From contig NZ_PYVZ01000009.1 of NCBI RefSeq assembly GCF_003056405.1, positions 1-64,000 on the forward strand: 64,000 nt of DNA, read 5' to 3'. Below the pieces are notes generated by a model. It had not been told where the DNA came from. It did no database searches and was given only the letters and a program-made list of their open reading frames with translations. Position 1 is the stretch's first letter; each line of letters opens with the position of its first letter. Positions 7,810-17,575 of this stretch are shown in pieces. A program made the translations under genes and the position numbers. Source of the DNA: Devosia indica. Lineage in GTDB: Bacteria; Pseudomonadota; Alphaproteobacteria; Rhizobiales; Devosiaceae.

Positions 7810-9012
7810 CTAATGCCCGTGTCCCACCAGCCGCATCAACCCTGATCGCAGACCTGCAGGCAGGGCCAGCACAAGCCGCTTCAATGATGGCCGCAGCCAC
7901 ACGTCCCAGGCCTGGAACAACAGCCAGCCACGCGGGGTCGTGGGCAAGGCATAGTCGCGCACCACGATGGTCTGGGTGGCAAAGGTGAGCTTGTATGGCA
8001 TCACCGGCACGCCGAGGTCACAGCCCTTCAGGCCGTGATCGGCACAGGTGCGGATGATGTCGCTCAGGTGCAGCTTGCCCGGGCTCTCGTCTGAGTGGGA
8101 AAAATCGCGGCTGGCCACATAGGCATAGTAGCGCCCGCCATGTACAAAGCCCCATTGCTCGGCCAAAGGGCGCCCCCGATGCTGCAGGGAAAAGGCCCGC
8201 AGCGCGATGTCGTCGCGTGACACTAGGCTCGTGCAGAAATCGCGAAACCCGCTATCGCGGAAGGCCCGTGAGGTCAGGCCCTGCTCCTTGAGGCGCTCGG
8301 CGCGGCCTTCAAGCGTGCGCTCGATTAAGGCCTGGCGCCCGGCGGCATCCGAGACGACCTGATGTTCAACCGGTCCTTCGCGTTCCAGCCGGTTGCGGGC
8401 ATTGCGCATATTCTTGCGCGTCTTGGACCTGATTGTCGAAAAATAGCCGGCAAAATCGGGAAAGGCATCAAGCGCCACATAGGGTGCGCCCTGCTCCGCG
8501 CCGGTCCGGATGCTGGTCCGGGGCAGACCCTGGGCCAAAGCCGAGCCATCGCGCACCTTGAGCAGGCTGATCCCGTCACAGGGAGCGGCCGCCACGGCCG
8601 CCCGCAACAGCCGGGTCACCGCGGCGCCCGGATCCAGATCGGCGTCGAGCAAGGCATCGGTCGTCTGGGCAAAGCCGTTTCCCAGCGGCACGAGCAGAGA
8701 TCGGACACCCGTGCGGATGCGTTCAAGCGGCAGAACGCCGACAAGCCGGCGCCCGTCCGAGATTGTGGCGATTACCGGATCAAAGGCCGTGTTCCCACGC
8801 TCGCGCTCGAAATCGAAGATAGCGCGCGCCCATCCCAGGCTCTGGAACAGGTTGAAGCCGGTGCCGTGTGCTTCCAGGCCAAGCCAGCGATCGGCGATTG
8901 CCTCGATCCCGGCACGGTCCCGGATGGCAGACGCACTAAGCCCATAGCTGACCGCCTCCGAGCCCCGGGCGCGGCGCTCAGCCCCTCCGGCAAGCGCATG
9001 GCTAGCACTCAT
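7810..9012 (-). CDS. CelD/BcsL-type GNAT acyltransferase
   Basis: A 400-residue protein resembling the CelD/BcsL (Acetyltransf_6) family, which is related to FemAB and found in polysaccharide or lipid modification. Features are the N-terminal FNLFQSLGWARAIFDFE segment, the Arg/Lys-rich RSKTRKNMRNARNRLEREG block about mid-protein, and the C-terminal GNAT-like block HRGRPLAEQWGFVHGGRYYAYVASRD. It starts within the last bases of the upstream cupin-like gene (4-bp ATGA overlap), so the two are translationally coupled. The substrate is unknown. Confidence 0.75.
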   Translation of the reverse strand: MSASHALAGGAERRARGSEAVSYGLSASAIRDRAGIEAIADRWLGLEAHGTGFNLFQSLGWARAIFDFERERGNTAFDPVIATISDGRRLVGVLPLERIRTGVRSLLVPLGNGFAQTTDALLDADLDPGAAVTRLLRAAVAAAPCDGISLLKVRDGSALAQGLPRTSIRTGAEQGAPYVALDAFPDFAGYFSTIRSKTRKNMRNARNRLEREGPVEHQVVSDAAGRQALIERTLEGRAERLKEQGLTSRAFRDSGFRDFCTSLVSRDDIALRAFSLQHRGRPLAEQWGFVHGGRYYAYVASRDFSHSDESPGKLHLSDIIRTCADHGLKGCDLGVPVMPYKLTFATQTIVVRDYALPTTPRGWLLFQAWDVWLRPSLKRLVLALPAGLRSGLMRLVGHGH

Positions 9013-9968
9013 TTTGAGAATGTGTGCGCTGGGATATCCCGCACGCCTTCAGGAGCCGCCGGGTCGACCTGGAAGTCGACGGTATAGACTTTCTTCTTTT
9101 GGGGGTTGAGCGGCGAGAACTTGACGGCCCCGGCGATCCCCAGCTTGGCCAGATAGCTCATGCCCGTCACCTGCTGGCTGAGCTTTTGCATCCCCAGCTT
9201 GTTGCGCAGAATGCCGTTGGCATAGTTGACCGCGTAATGCTTGCGCAAATCGTCCGTCCAGTGCTCGGTGGTGAAGCTGACATTGAGCATGCCATGATTG
9301 ACCACGCGATGCGGGCCATTGAGGGGCCAATGCAGCATCTGTCCTGCTTCCAGATCATAGACCTGGGCAAAATCATCGAACCAGGGCTCGAATGGCATGT
9401 CGGTTTCCCGCAATTGCCCCAGGATCAGTTTCTCCAGGGCCGGCTGGGAAATGAAAGGCGCCTGGGCGGGATAGACATAGACCTTCTTGGTGCCCCGCAC
9501 CTGCCACAGGCTCTGGCCCGGCACGTCGGAATGGTACTTTACAGAGACATTGGGCGAAGAGATCAGGATGGTCAGGTTCCGCTTGTAGCTCGCAAAGCCA
9601 GGCACCCGCTCCTCGAACTCGGCATAAAGGCTGTCCAGCAAATCGCCATAGGCCGGATTGGTCTTGGCGGGGGCCGTCAGATTGACCCAGATATTGCCTT
9701 GTCTGACTGTCTCGATCACTTCGGCGCCCGAAAGCCCCTTGATCTCGCCTTCGCGCCGCTTGGGCGGATTGCCCGGTGTCTTCTGCGAATAATTGACGTG
9801 ATAGGCCTCGCGCGGGCTATTCTCAATCAGCGCGGCCAGCGCCTCATCGGAAAACAGTGGCGAACTGGCCAGACTATGCTGCAGGCGCAGCGCCTGATTG
9901 CCCCAAACTTGCGGATAGTGCGGCTGCCAGTCAGTAATGATCTGGTCGGAGATCAGTGGCATGTTCAT
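9009..9968 (-). CDS. JmjC/cupin-like putative 2-oxoglutarate-Fe(II) oxygenase
   Basis: A 319-residue protein with a double-stranded beta-helix signature: HSD at residues 146-148 and a distal His at about 220 (WPLNGPHRVVN), matching the HxD...H iron triad of JmjC-like hydroxylases. I chose ATG 9968, which has GGGAG about 8 bases upstream, over a TTG at 9998. It lies immediately upstream of, and overlaps by 4 bp, the CelD-type acyltransferase. A joint role in modifying a small molecule or envelope polymer is inference; the substrate cannot be read from sequence. Confidence 0.7.
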   Translation of the reverse strand: MNMPLISDQIITDWQPHYPQVWGNQALRLQHSLASSPLFSDEALAALIENSPREAYHVNYSQKTPGNPPKRREGEIKGLSGAEVIETVRQGNIWVNLTAPAKTNPAYGDLLDSLYAEFEERVPGFASYKRNLTILISSPNVSVKYHSDVPGQSLWQVRGTKKVYVYPAQAPFISQPALEKLILGQLRETDMPFEPWFDDFAQVYDLEAGQMLHWPLNGPHRVVNHGMLNVSFTTEHWTDDLRKHYAVNYANGILRNKLGMQKLSQQVTGMSYLAKLGIAGAVKFSPLNPQKKKVYTVDFQVDPAAPEGVRDIPAHTFSK

Positions 9969-10236
9969 CGGCGGAACTCCCAAGGGCGGCACGGACAAAA
10001 ACCTTCGCCTTCCACACTATCCCATCGCCGTCCCGAAGCACCTCAAACTTGCCGCTCTGGTTAAGAGCAATCCCAACCCAAGTGGTTAAAATTAAAAGAA
10101 AACTCTATCGGTCGTGATCCAGTCTCGCCGGACCGGATGGCCCCCATGCCGGCCGCCGGACTGGCATTTGAAGGCCAATTCCGCCATATAGGGCGACAAA
10201 CCTGCCCCACAGGCGGCAACAGCACGGAATTGCGAG

Positions 10237-11109
10237 TTGAGCGACGTCCCCTTTTTGAAGATGAACGGGCTGGGCAACCAGATCATCGTGGCCGATCTGC
10301 GCGGCACCAATGCGCGCATCACGCCCGAGGCCGCCATTGCCATCAATGCACGCCCCGAGACCCGGTTCGACCAGATCATGGCCATTCATGACCCCAGGAC
10401 ACCGGGCACCATCAACTATGTGGACATCATCAATTCCGACGGCTCGCGCGCCCAGGCCTGCGGCAATGGCATGCGCTGTGTGGTACAGACGCTGACCGGC
10501 GAACTGGGGCGTCAGCGATTTACCTTTGAAACCATCGCCGGGATCCTGTTTGGCGAGGAAGCCGAAGATGACCAGATCACCGTCGATATGGGCACCCCAA
10601 AATTCGCCTGGTACGAGATTCCCCTCAATGAGGAATTTGCCGATACCCGCTATGTCGAGCTGCAGATCGGTCCCATCGATGCGCCGGTGCTGCATTCGCC
10701 TTCGGTCGTTTCGATGGGCAATCCCCATGCCACCTTCTGGGTCAAGGACGATGTGTGGGGCTTTGCGCTCGACCGCTTCGGGCCGTTGCTGGAAAATCAC
10801 CCGCTGTTCCCCGAACGCGCCAATATCTCCATTGCCCAGGTGGCCCGGCCCGACCATATTGTGCTCCGGACCTGGGAGCGCGGCGCCGGACTGACGCAGG
10901 CCTGCGGCACGGCCGCCTGCGCCGCGCTGGTCAATGGGGCCCGCACCAGGCGCACCGCCCGCAAGGCCACGGTCACCGTGCCCGGTGGCGATCTGATCGT
11001 GGAATGGCTCGACAATGACCACGTGATCCTGACCGGCCCGGCCGAATTCGAATGGCGCGGCAGCCTGAACCCGGCGACAGGCGCCTGGACGCGCAGCGAG
11101 GCGGCCTGA
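10237..11109 (+). CDS. dapF: Diaminopimelate epimerase
   Basis: DapF converts LL- to meso-diaminopimelate for lysine and peptidoglycan synthesis. The two catalytic cysteines are present: C75 in QACGNGMRC and C223 in [11 protein letters not shown]. The 290 residues start at TTG 10237 and read [20 protein letters not shown], the family beginning. The stop codon overlaps the mtaB start by one base (TGATG), so the two are coupled. lysA, the next pathway step, is at 39.2 kb. Confidence 0.97.
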   Translation: MSDVPFLKMNGLGNQIIVADLRGTNARITPEAAIAINARPETRFDQIMAIHDPRTPGTINYVDIINSDGSRAQACGNGMRCVVQTLTGELGRQRFTFETIAGILFGEEAEDDQITVDMGTPKFAWYEIPLNEEFADTRYVELQIGPIDAPVLHSPSVVSMGNPHATFWVKDDVWGFALDRFGPLLENHPLFPERANISIAQVARPDHIVLRTWERGAGLTQACGTAACAALVNGARTRRTARKATVTVPGGDLIVEWLDNDHVILTGPAEFEWRGSLNPATGAWTRSEAA

Positions 11110-12371
11110 TGGCCATTGAAACGCTGACATTCGGCTGCCGCCTCAATGCCTATGAAGGCGCGGTGATGAAGGCTGAGGCCGAAAAGGCGGGCCTCGACAA
11201 TGCCATCATCATCAACACCTGCGCGGTGACCGCCGAGGCGGTGCGCCAGGCCAAACAGGCCGTGCGCAAGGCCCGCCGCGATAACCCACAGGCACGTATC
11301 ATCGTCACCGGCTGCGCTGCCCAGACCGAGGCGCGCTCATTCGGTGACATGGACGAGGTGGATCTGGTCATCGGCAATGCCGACAAGCTCAAATCCGAGA
11401 GCTACAGGCCCATGGTCTTTGGCACGCCGCTCAATGACAAGGTGCAGGTCAACGACATCATGAGCGTGCGCGAGACCGCCGGGCACCTGATCGAGGGCAT
11501 GGATGGGCGAACCCGAGCCTTTGTGCAGGTACAGAATGGCTGCGATCACCGCTGTACCTTCTGCATCATCCCTTTCGGCCGCGGCCCCTCGCGCTCCGTG
11601 CCCATGGGCCTGGTCGTCGAGCAGATCAGGAAACTGGTGGCCAATGGCTATAAGGAAGTGGTGCTGACCGGCGTCGACATCACCTCCTATGGGCCCGACC
11701 TGCCCGGCAGTCCCACGCTTGGGCTGCTGACCCAGTCGATCCTCAAACATGTGCCCGACCTGCCGCGCCTGCGCATTTCCTCGATCGACAGTATCGAGGC
11801 AGACCCCGCGCTCTATGAAGCCGTCGCCGACCCGCGCCTGATGCCGCATCTGCATCTGTCGCTGCAGTCGGGCGACGACATGATACTGAAACGCATGAAG
11901 CGCCGGCATCTGCGTGATGATGCGCTGGCAGTGGTCGAGAAGCTCCGTTCGCGTCGTCCCGACATGGTGTTTGGCGCCGACATCATTGCCGGTTTCCCGA
12001 CCGAAACCGACGCCATGTTCGAAAGTTCCCGGAGCTTCATCGCCGAAGCCAATCTGGCCTATATCCACGCCTTCCCCTATTCGCCCCGCCCCGGCACCCC
12101 CGCCGCCCGCATGCCGCAGGTCAGCAAGGCCGTGGCCCGGCAGCGCGCGGCCCAGTTGCGTGCTGCGGGCGACGAACAGTTCCGCGCCCTGTGCAAGAGC
12201 CGCATCGGACAGACAGAGTCTATATTGGTGGAGCGCAGCGGCCTGGGGCGGACTGAGCACTTCATTCCCGTGCGCGTTGCCGGAGCCGAGGCGGGCGACC
12301 TGCTCAGCGTTCGGATTTCCGGCCTGAGCGATGACGGGTTGTCCGGCGACCCTTTGCAGGCCGCCGCGTGA
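11109..12371 (+). CDS. mtaB: tRNA t6A37 methylthiotransferase MtaB
   Basis: A radical-SAM methylthiotransferase that makes ms2t6A at position 37 of ANN-decoding tRNAs. The N-terminal UPF0004 domain carries three cluster cysteines (C10, C38, C69). The radical-SAM CxxxCxxC motif is at C145, C149 and C152 (NGCDHRCTFC), and a C-terminal TRAM-like region follows. It is 420 residues, with the start directly overlapping the dapF stop. tsaD in this window makes the t6A substrate. Confidence 0.95.
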   Translation: MAIETLTFGCRLNAYEGAVMKAEAEKAGLDNAIIINTCAVTAEAVRQAKQAVRKARRDNPQARIIVTGCAAQTEARSFGDMDEVDLVIGNADKLKSESYRPMVFGTPLNDKVQVNDIMSVRETAGHLIEGMDGRTRAFVQVQNGCDHRCTFCIIPFGRGPSRSVPMGLVVEQIRKLVANGYKEVVLTGVDITSYGPDLPGSPTLGLLTQSILKHVPDLPRLRISSIDSIEADPALYEAVADPRLMPHLHLSLQSGDDMILKRMKRRHLRDDALAVVEKLRSRRPDMVFGADIIAGFPTETDAMFESSRSFIAEANLAYIHAFPYSPRPGTPAARMPQVSKAVARQRAAQLRAAGDEQFRALCKSRIGQTESILVERSGLGRTEHFIPVRVAGAEAGDLLSVRISGLSDDGLSGDPLQAAA

Positions 12372-12387
12372 TTATCAAGGACATCGC

Positions 12388-13593
12388 ATGAGCGAAAAGA
12401 AACCCGGCTTTTTCCAACGCCTGTTTGGCGGCAATCAGCCTGAACCAGCACCGGCGCCCGAGGACACTGTTCCCGAAACCCCGGTGACCCCGGACGCCAT
12501 TCCCGATGTACCGGAACCAGAGCCCGAGCCGCCTGCGTTAACCGAGCCGGCAGAACCGCCCCCGGCGCCCGCGCACGATTTGCCGCCCGGCCCGCCGGAA
12601 ACCACGCCAGACTATATCGAGGATGTCGAGGACGATCTGGCCGCCGCGCCACAGGCCGTGGCCGAGCCTGAACAGCCCAAAGGCTGGTTTGCGCGCCTGG
12701 CCTCGGGTCTCAAGCGCTCCTCGGACAATCTGACCAATTCGATCACCTCGGTCTTCACCAAGCGCAAGCTCGACGCGGCCATGCTCGACGAGCTCGAGGA
12801 TGTGCTGATCCAGGCGGACCTGGGCATCGACACGGCCATGGCCATCACCGAGACGCTCAGGCGCGACCGTTTCGACAAGGACGTTTCGGGCGAAGATGTG
12901 CGCGCTGTTCTAGCCACGGAGGTCGAGAAGGTCTTGGGCCCTGCCGCCCAGCCCTTGTTGATCGACAGCACGAAAAAGCCATTCATCATCCTGATGATCG
13001 GGGTCAATGGCTCGGGCAAGACCACCACGATCGGCAAGTTGGCACAAAAATTTGCGGCCGAAGGCAAGTCGGTCATGCTGGCCGCGGGCGACACTTTCCG
13101 CGCTGCCGCCATCGAGCAATTGCAGGTATGGGGCGAGCGCACCGGCGCCCCGGTGATCGCCAAGCCGGCCGGCGCCGACGCCTCCGGCCTCGCTTTTGAC
13201 GCTGTCACCCAGGCCAGGGCCGACGCGCGCGACGTACTGATCATCGACACGGCCGGGCGCCTGCAAAACCGGGACGAGCTGATGAATGAGCTCGAGAAGA
13301 TCATCCGCGTCATCAAGAAGGTCGATCCTGAGGCGCCGCACGCGACCCTGCTGACCCTCGACGCCACCACGGGCCAGAATGCGCTCAAGCAGGTGGAAAT
13401 CTTCGGCCAACGCGCAGGTGTCACTGGCCTCGTCATGACCAAGCTCGACGGAACGGCCCGCGGCGGCATCCTGGTCGCCATCGCCAGAAAGTTCGGCCTG
13501 CCGGTGCATTTCATCGGTGTGGGCGAGGGCGTGGGCGATCTGGAACCGTTCGAGGCGGCCGATTTTGCCAAGGCCATAGCGGGGCGCGAATAG
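12388..13593 (+). CDS. ftsY: SRP receptor FtsY
   Basis: The membrane-associated GTPase partner of Ffh. The N-terminal 110 residues are Pro- and Glu-rich (the acidic A domain), followed by the N domain and a G domain with [39 protein letters not shown] and [10 protein letters not shown]. It is 402 residues. The ATG at 12388 has an AAGGA site; an upstream in-frame extension into mtaB was rejected. The dapF-mtaB-ftsY order is tightly packed and probably one operon. Confidence 0.97.
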   Translation: MSEKKPGFFQRLFGGNQPEPAPAPEDTVPETPVTPDAIPDVPEPEPEPPALTEPAEPPPAPAHDLPPGPPETTPDYIEDVEDDLAAAPQAVAEPEQPKGWFARLASGLKRSSDNLTNSITSVFTKRKLDAAMLDELEDVLIQADLGIDTAMAITETLRRDRFDKDVSGEDVRAVLATEVEKVLGPAAQPLLIDSTKKPFIILMIGVNGSGKTTTIGKLAQKFAAEGKSVMLAAGDTFRAAAIEQLQVWGERTGAPVIAKPAGADASGLAFDAVTQARADARDVLIIDTAGRLQNRDELMNELEKIIRVIKKVDPEAPHATLLTLDATTGQNALKQVEIFGQRAGVTGLVMTKLDGTARGGILVAIARKFGLPVHFIGVGEGVGDLEPFEAADFAKAIAGRE

Positions 13594-13711
13594 GCTCGCT
13601 GCTTCTCCCACTGACGGGGTAACGCAGCCAAAATCTGACCACTCTTGTCCGCTACCGGCTTGCAACAGGGCGCCGCACCCCTCACATTGGCGGCAGCACA
13701 CGGAACTTGGA

Positions 13712-14329
13712 ATGACCGAAAAAGCCGAACCCGAAATCAATTGGGACGAAACGCGCCCCCAGATCATCAAGCTGGCGCTCGAGCTGGGGCCTCTGGTGGT
13801 GTTCTTCATCATGAATGGCCGCGCCGACATTTTCGTCGCAACGGCTTGGTTCATGGCGGCCATGGTCATTTCCCTGGCGCTGAGCTGGCTCATCCTGAAA
13901 AAAATCGCCGTCATGCCGCTGGTCACCGGCGTGGTGGTGCTGGTCTTTGGCGGCCTGACGCTCTGGCTGCAGGACGACACCTTCATCAAGATCAAGCCCA
14001 CCATCACCAACACGCTGTTTGCGTCAGTGTTGCTGGGCGGCCTGCTGTTCGGGCAGTCGCTGCTGAAATATGTGTTTGGCGATGTTTATAAGCTCAAGCC
14101 CGAGGGCTGGTGGAAGCTGACCCTGAATTGGGGGCTGTTCTTCGTTGTCCTCGCCGTACTCAACGAGGTGGTGTGGCGCAGCTTTTCGACCGACTTCTGG
14201 GTCGCCTTCAAGGTCTGGGGCATCATGCCGCTGACCGTGATCTTCTCGATGAGCCAGCTTCCGCTGCTCAACAAATATGCGCCGCCAGCGGAGCCGGCAA
14301 AGGCCCCGCCGGTGGTCGTCGAAAGCTAA
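13712..14329 (+). CDS. yciB: Inner-membrane septation protein YciB
   Basis: A 205-residue polytopic protein of the YciB/IspZ (septation protein A) family, with about five to six membrane helices. Typical segments are [22 protein letters not shown] near the start, the central [17 protein letters not shown], and [12 protein letters not shown] followed by NEVVWR. The family affects cell-envelope synthesis and division in enterobacteria and Shigella. It lies 118 bp after ftsY, a frequent alphaproteobacterial neighbour. Confidence 0.93.
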   Translation: MTEKAEPEINWDETRPQIIKLALELGPLVVFFIMNGRADIFVATAWFMAAMVISLALSWLILKKIAVMPLVTGVVVLVFGGLTLWLQDDTFIKIKPTITNTLFASVLLGGLLFGQSLLKYVFGDVYKLKPEGWWKLTLNWGLFFVVLAVLNEVVWRSFSTDFWVAFKVWGIMPLTVIFSMSQLPLLNKYAPPAEPAKAPPVVVES

Positions 14330-14332
14330 AGT

Positions 14333-14737
14333 TCAGCCAAACAGGCCCAGCACCAGCCCCTGCACCAGCAAGGCTGCCAGGATATACCCGCTATCGATGA
14401 CGGTCAGCGACCAGGGCTTGCCCTGGTAGCGATGGTTGAGGATCATCGAGGTCGCAACAAAGCCCAGCCACATCAGGAAGGCGATCTGCAAGCCATGGCC
14501 GATGGTCATGGCACCGGCCAGCGGTGGCGTCAGCACGGCCAGGAAATAGGCCATGACGAGTTGCACGATCACCGACCACACATAGGGCATGAAGTCCTTG
14601 GGATCGATATCCTCTTTGGTCCGGCCCGACGCCGCCAGCCATTGCGTGGACAACACCCCATACCATGCCGCACCCAGCGCCATGCTGGCTACGGTCGCCA
14701 GCACGATGGCCAGCCAATTGACAGCTAGAAAGTCCAT
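14333..14737 (-). CDS. DUF1761 membrane protein
   Basis: A 134-residue protein with four predicted membrane helices. It begins MDFLAVNWLAIVLATVASMALGAAWYG, matching the DUF1761 family of unknown function. I chose the ATG at 14737, preceded by an AGGGGGAAGAG site, over a longer start at 14764. It converges on yciB with only three bases between the stop codons and no visible terminator. Confidence 0.8.
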   Translation of the reverse strand: MDFLAVNWLAIVLATVASMALGAAWYGVLSTQWLAASGRTKEDIDPKDFMPYVWSVIVQLVMAYFLAVLTPPLAGAMTIGHGLQIAFLMWLGFVATSMILNHRYQGKPWSLTVIDSGYILAALLVQGLVLGLFG

Positions 14738-14837
14738 TTCTCTTCCCCCTCGCGATAAATGCACGGGCAGAGCTTAATCCGCACATGCGTTTCAGCAAAG
14801 GGCCTAAGAGCACTGATATCGACGCCGGATCACACCC

Positions 14838-15590
14838 TCAAGCAGGCGTCTCCGCTTGCGCATCGGCACTTTTTACCGTGCGGTGGTCGTCTTCGACGAG
14901 GCCGCGCTTCCAATAGCTCGAAATATATAGCTGGTCTGCCCCCAATGCCCGTTCGCCGCGCAGATAGGTGCGCAGATTGCGCATGGCTTCAAATTCGGTG
15001 GCCACCCAAGTGTAGGTGAGGTTATCGGGCCAGTCGAGCGCCCGCACGGCGTCCACCAGCAGGTCGGGATTACCCCCCGGCACCGGATTGACCAGCCAGT
15101 GCAGGCGGACATTTTTGGGTACCGCCAGGTCCTGGATATCATCCTCGTGCTGGATTTCGAGGAACACATCGCCACTGGCATCCGGCCCAAGCGCTTCGAG
15201 ATTGACAGAGATGGCCGGCAGCGCCGTCATGTCCCCAGCGATGATGTAATGGCCATCCGCCGCCGGTAGCGGCTTGGGCTGGCCCGGCCCACCCACATCG
15301 AGGCGCGCGCCCGGCTGCGCGTCGAGCGCCCACCCCGTGGCGAGGCCCGCGGCATCCCTGTCGCCATGCAGGGCAAAGTCGACATCAATGCCGTCCCTGT
15401 CCTGGTGCCGGATCGTATAGGTGCGGACCGCCACCGCATCACCCTCAAGCGGAATGCGCAGCTTGAGATAGCCCCCGGCAAAACCTTCGGGAAAAGCATT
15501 CACGTCCGGCCCGCCAAAGCGCACGCGGAACATATTGGGCGTGACGTATTCGGTCTCCACCACCTCGAAATTGCGTATCTGCTTGACCAT
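14838..15590 (-). CDS. Siderophore-interacting protein (flavin ferric-siderophore reductase-like)
   Basis: A 250-residue protein of the SIP family, which reduces ferric siderophores in the cytoplasm using FAD and NAD(P)H. The N-terminal FAD-binding barrel includes VRTYTIRHQD, and the loop GDMTALPAISVNLEAL precedes the NAD-binding half. I chose ATG 15590 because GGAG sits 6 bases before it; an ATG four codons upstream (15602) is the alternative. The upstream 70 bases are AT-rich, but I did not identify a convincing Fur or RirA box. The repeat array at 15662 lies behind it. Confidence 0.88.
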   Translation of the reverse strand: MVKQIRNFEVVETEYVTPNMFRVRFGGPDVNAFPEGFAGGYLKLRIPLEGDAVAVRTYTIRHQDRDGIDVDFALHGDRDAAGLATGWALDAQPGARLDVGGPGQPKPLPAADGHYIIAGDMTALPAISVNLEALGPDASGDVFLEIQHEDDIQDLAVPKNVRLHWLVNPVPGGNPDLLVDAVRALDWPDNLTYTWVATEFEAMRNLRTYLRGERALGADQLYISSYWKRGLVEDDHRTVKSADAQAETPA

Positions 15591-15661
15591 AACCGTCTCC
15601 ATCCTGTCGAAGGCCGACTTGCCATTTTATAGCTGAATAGACAAGTCAACTTATGGGCAGG

Positions 15662-15859
15662 CCACTGGAGCGATTTCCCCTGCGGGGCGGTGGCCCGCCA
15701 TTCGAGCATAGCTCTCATGGCCTTGTAGCCTTAAATCGCTCCACTGGAGCGATTTCCCCTGCGGAACGGCGGCCCGCCATTCGAGCATAGCTCTCATGGC
15801 CTTGTAGCCTTAAATCGCTCCACTGGAGCGATTTCCCCTGCGGGACGGCTACAAGCCCC
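15662..15859. repeat. Tandem palindromic repeat array, locus 1 (79-bp period)
   Basis: About 2.4 copies of a 79-bp unit, each with two palindromes. One is AAATCGCTCCACTGGAGCGATTT (11-bp arms around one base, shown as arms AAATCGCTCCA and TGGAGCGATTT). The other is GCCAT-tc-GAGC-ata-GCTC-tc-ATGGC. The copies begin near 15662, 15741 and 15820. A longer pairing, GGCTACAAG with CTTGTAGCC, encloses the first palindrome and reaches the TAG stop of the EVE-protein gene. A related array is at 46.65-46.81 kb. This is a REP-like element, not a CRISPR. Confidence 0.9.
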
Positions 15860-16283
15860 CCATTTTGCAGATCAGTTTCCACTCCGCTTCGCTGACCTTG
15901 GACACCGACAGGCGCGAGAGCCGCACCAGTTCGATGTCGGCCAGTTCCGGCGTTGCCTTGATCTCGGCCAGGCTGACCGGGCGGGGTAAGGGTTTGACCG
16001 ACTGCACATCCACGCATTCCCAAACCACCTCACCCTTAGCATTGAGTTCGGCCGTGCTGTCAGGGTGGGCGGGCACCACGATCTTCATGATGCCCACAAT
16101 GTCCTTGCCGATATTGGAATGATAGAAGAAGGCCTCGTCGCCGACGGCCATCTCCCGCATATTGTTGCGCGCTGCATAATTGCGCACGCCGTGCCATTCC
16201 TCGGCCTCGCCCTTGGCCGTCTTGGCAACAAGATCGTCAAAGGAAAACACGTCCGGCTCGGACTTCATCAGCCAATAGGCCAT
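15849..16283 (-). CDS. EVE-domain protein
   Basis: A 144-residue protein beginning MAYWLMKSEPDVFSFDDL, the hallmark of the EVE/YTH-like family, with HGVRNYAARNNMR and EAFFYHSN segments. EVE domains are thought to bind modified bases in DNA or RNA; the ligand here is unknown. The start at 16283 follows the YciI gene by a few bases, so the two are in one operon. Its stop codon lies inside the outer stem of the palindromic repeat array. Confidence 0.9.
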   Translation of the reverse strand: MAYWLMKSEPDVFSFDDLVAKTAKGEAEEWHGVRNYAARNNMREMAVGDEAFFYHSNIGKDIVGIMKIVVPAHPDSTAELNAKGEVVWECVDVQSVKPLPRPVSLAEIKATPELADIELVRLSRLSVSKVSEAEWKLICKMGGL

Positions 16284-16287
16284 GATG

Positions 16288-16581
16288 TTACAACTCCACG
16301 CCGGTAGTGTTGATGGCAATGCGCCAGCGCTTGACCTCATAGCTTGAGAACACGCCGGCCGGGACGAACGGGTCTGCCGCCGCCAGCGCTTCTGCCTCGG
16401 CCAGATCGGCCGCGTCGAACACCACAATCGAGCCTTCCGGCTGTTCCTCTGCATTGAGCAGCGCCCCGGCAAAGACCAGTTTCTTGCCCAGCGAATTGAG
16501 ATGATCCAGATGCGCCGGGCGCGTGTCGAGCCGCGTCTGCAATGCGCCGGGCGCATCCTTGGCGATCATGGCAAAAAGCAT
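16288..16581 (-). CDS. YciI-family protein
   Basis: A 97-residue YCII-domain protein (ferredoxin-like fold), recognisable from MLFAMIAKDAPGAL, RPAHLDHLNSLG and EAEALAAADPFVPAGVF. Members are small putative enzymes with a conserved His-Asp pair, present here as H24 and D26; the natural substrate is generally unknown. The ATG has a GAGGGAAG site and sits one base past the gpsA stop, so it is in the tsaD-gpsA-YciI-EVE operon, an order common in this bacterial group. Confidence 0.9.
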   Translation of the reverse strand: MLFAMIAKDAPGALQTRLDTRPAHLDHLNSLGKKLVFAGALLNAEEQPEGSIVVFDAADLAEAEALAAADPFVPAGVFSSYEVKRWRIAINTTGVEL

Positions 16582-16582
16582 G

Positions 16583-17575
16583 TCAAACTTCCCTCTTGAG
16601 TGGGCGGGACATCAGCCCCGCAACAATTGTCGCTATGTCGGCCTTGCCGGCCACAACCGCATCGACCGCATCGATCAGCGGCGCATCGATATCGAGGCTC
16701 TTGGCCAGCGCCGCCGCAACCGGCGCCGTTGCCACCCCTTCGGCCAGCCTGGCGCCGGCGTTGACGATGTCTTCGGTGCTGCGCCCGGCCCCCAGCGCCA
16801 TGCCGAACTGATAATTGCGCGACTGCACCGAGGTGCAGGTCAGGGTCAGGTCACCCAGCCCTGCCAGCCCGGTCAGCGTATGTGCCGAACCGCCCATGGC
16901 CGTCACGACCCGCGCCATTTCAGCGTAGCCACGCGCAATTAGAGCTGCCCGCGCCGAAGCGCCGAGATTTGCGCCTTCGACCGCACCACAGGCGAGCGCA
17001 TAGACATTCTTGAGAGCCCCGGCGATTTCCACGCCGATCCGGTCATCTGCCGCATAGGGCCGGAAACTGGGCCCGGCCAGCGCCGCCGCCAGATCTGAGG
17101 TATCGCTGGCATCGTCCCCCGCCAAGGTCACCGCCGTGGGGCGCCCTGCCGCCAGGTCAGCCGCAAAGCTGGGGCCGGAGAGCACATAGGGCACGGCATC
17201 GGGCGCCATATCGAGCAGAATTTCGCTCTGCCGCGCCAGCGTTCCGGTTTCCAGCCCCTTGGCCGAGAGCACCACCGGGCGCCCGGCCAGCAGATCCGGA
17301 TCCAGCCCGGACAGCAACGTACGCGTTGATTGCGCCGGCACCGCCAGGACCACGAGATCGGCCCGCTCAAGCCGTTCAGAGGCGACCACGCCCGGCAGCA
17401 AGTTTTGGCCAGGCAGCGCCCGGGTATTGATATGCTCCCGGTTGATCGCCTCGGCCTGTTCTGCGCTGCGGACCACCAGTCGAACCTGGCGCCCCGCCAT
17501 GGCGGCGGCCTGCGCCAGGGCCGTGCCCCAGGCGCCGCCGCCGATCACCGCTACGGTTTCAAGCTGCATGATCAT
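16583..17575 (-). CDS. gpsA: Glycerol-3-phosphate dehydrogenase (NAD(P)+)
   Basis: GpsA reduces dihydroxyacetone phosphate to sn-glycerol-3-phosphate for phospholipid synthesis. The nucleotide-binding loop [14 protein letters not shown] lies at about residues 12-25. [15 protein letters not shown] and the catalytic-Lys region [16 protein letters not shown] are present. It is 330 residues. The start (17575) has GAAGGTGG just upstream and overlaps the tsaD 3-prime end by 17 bp, indicating translational coupling. Confidence 0.96.
   Translation of the reverse strand: MIMQLETVAVIGGGAWGTALAQAAAMAGRQVRLVVRSAEQAEAINREHINTRALPGQNLLPGVVASERLERADLVVLAVPAQSTRTLLSGLDPDLLAGRPVVLSAKGLETGTLARQSEILLDMAPDAVPYVLSGPSFAADLAAGRPTAVTLAGDDASDTSDLAAALAGPSFRPYAADDRIGVEIAGALKNVYALACGAVEGANLGASARAALIARGYAEMARVVTAMGGSAHTLTGLAGLGDLTLTCTSVQSRNYQFGMALGAGRSTEDIVNAGARLAEGVATAPVAAALAKSLDIDAPLIDAVDAVVAGKADIATIVAGLMSRPLKREV

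Noticed and set aside
6022..7845. Long open frames (up to 607 codons) antisense to ffh
   Set aside because: High-GC genomes leave long shadow frames opposite real genes; ffh on the minus strand is unambiguous.
15603..15660. A Fur- or RirA-type iron box or strong promoter before the siderophore-interacting protein gene
   Set aside because: The stretch is AT-rich, but no palindrome or -35/-10 pair with acceptable spacing was found.
15662..15859. Regular repeats as a CRISPR array
   Set aside because: The whole 79-bp unit is repeated, with no unique spacers, and no cas genes are present.
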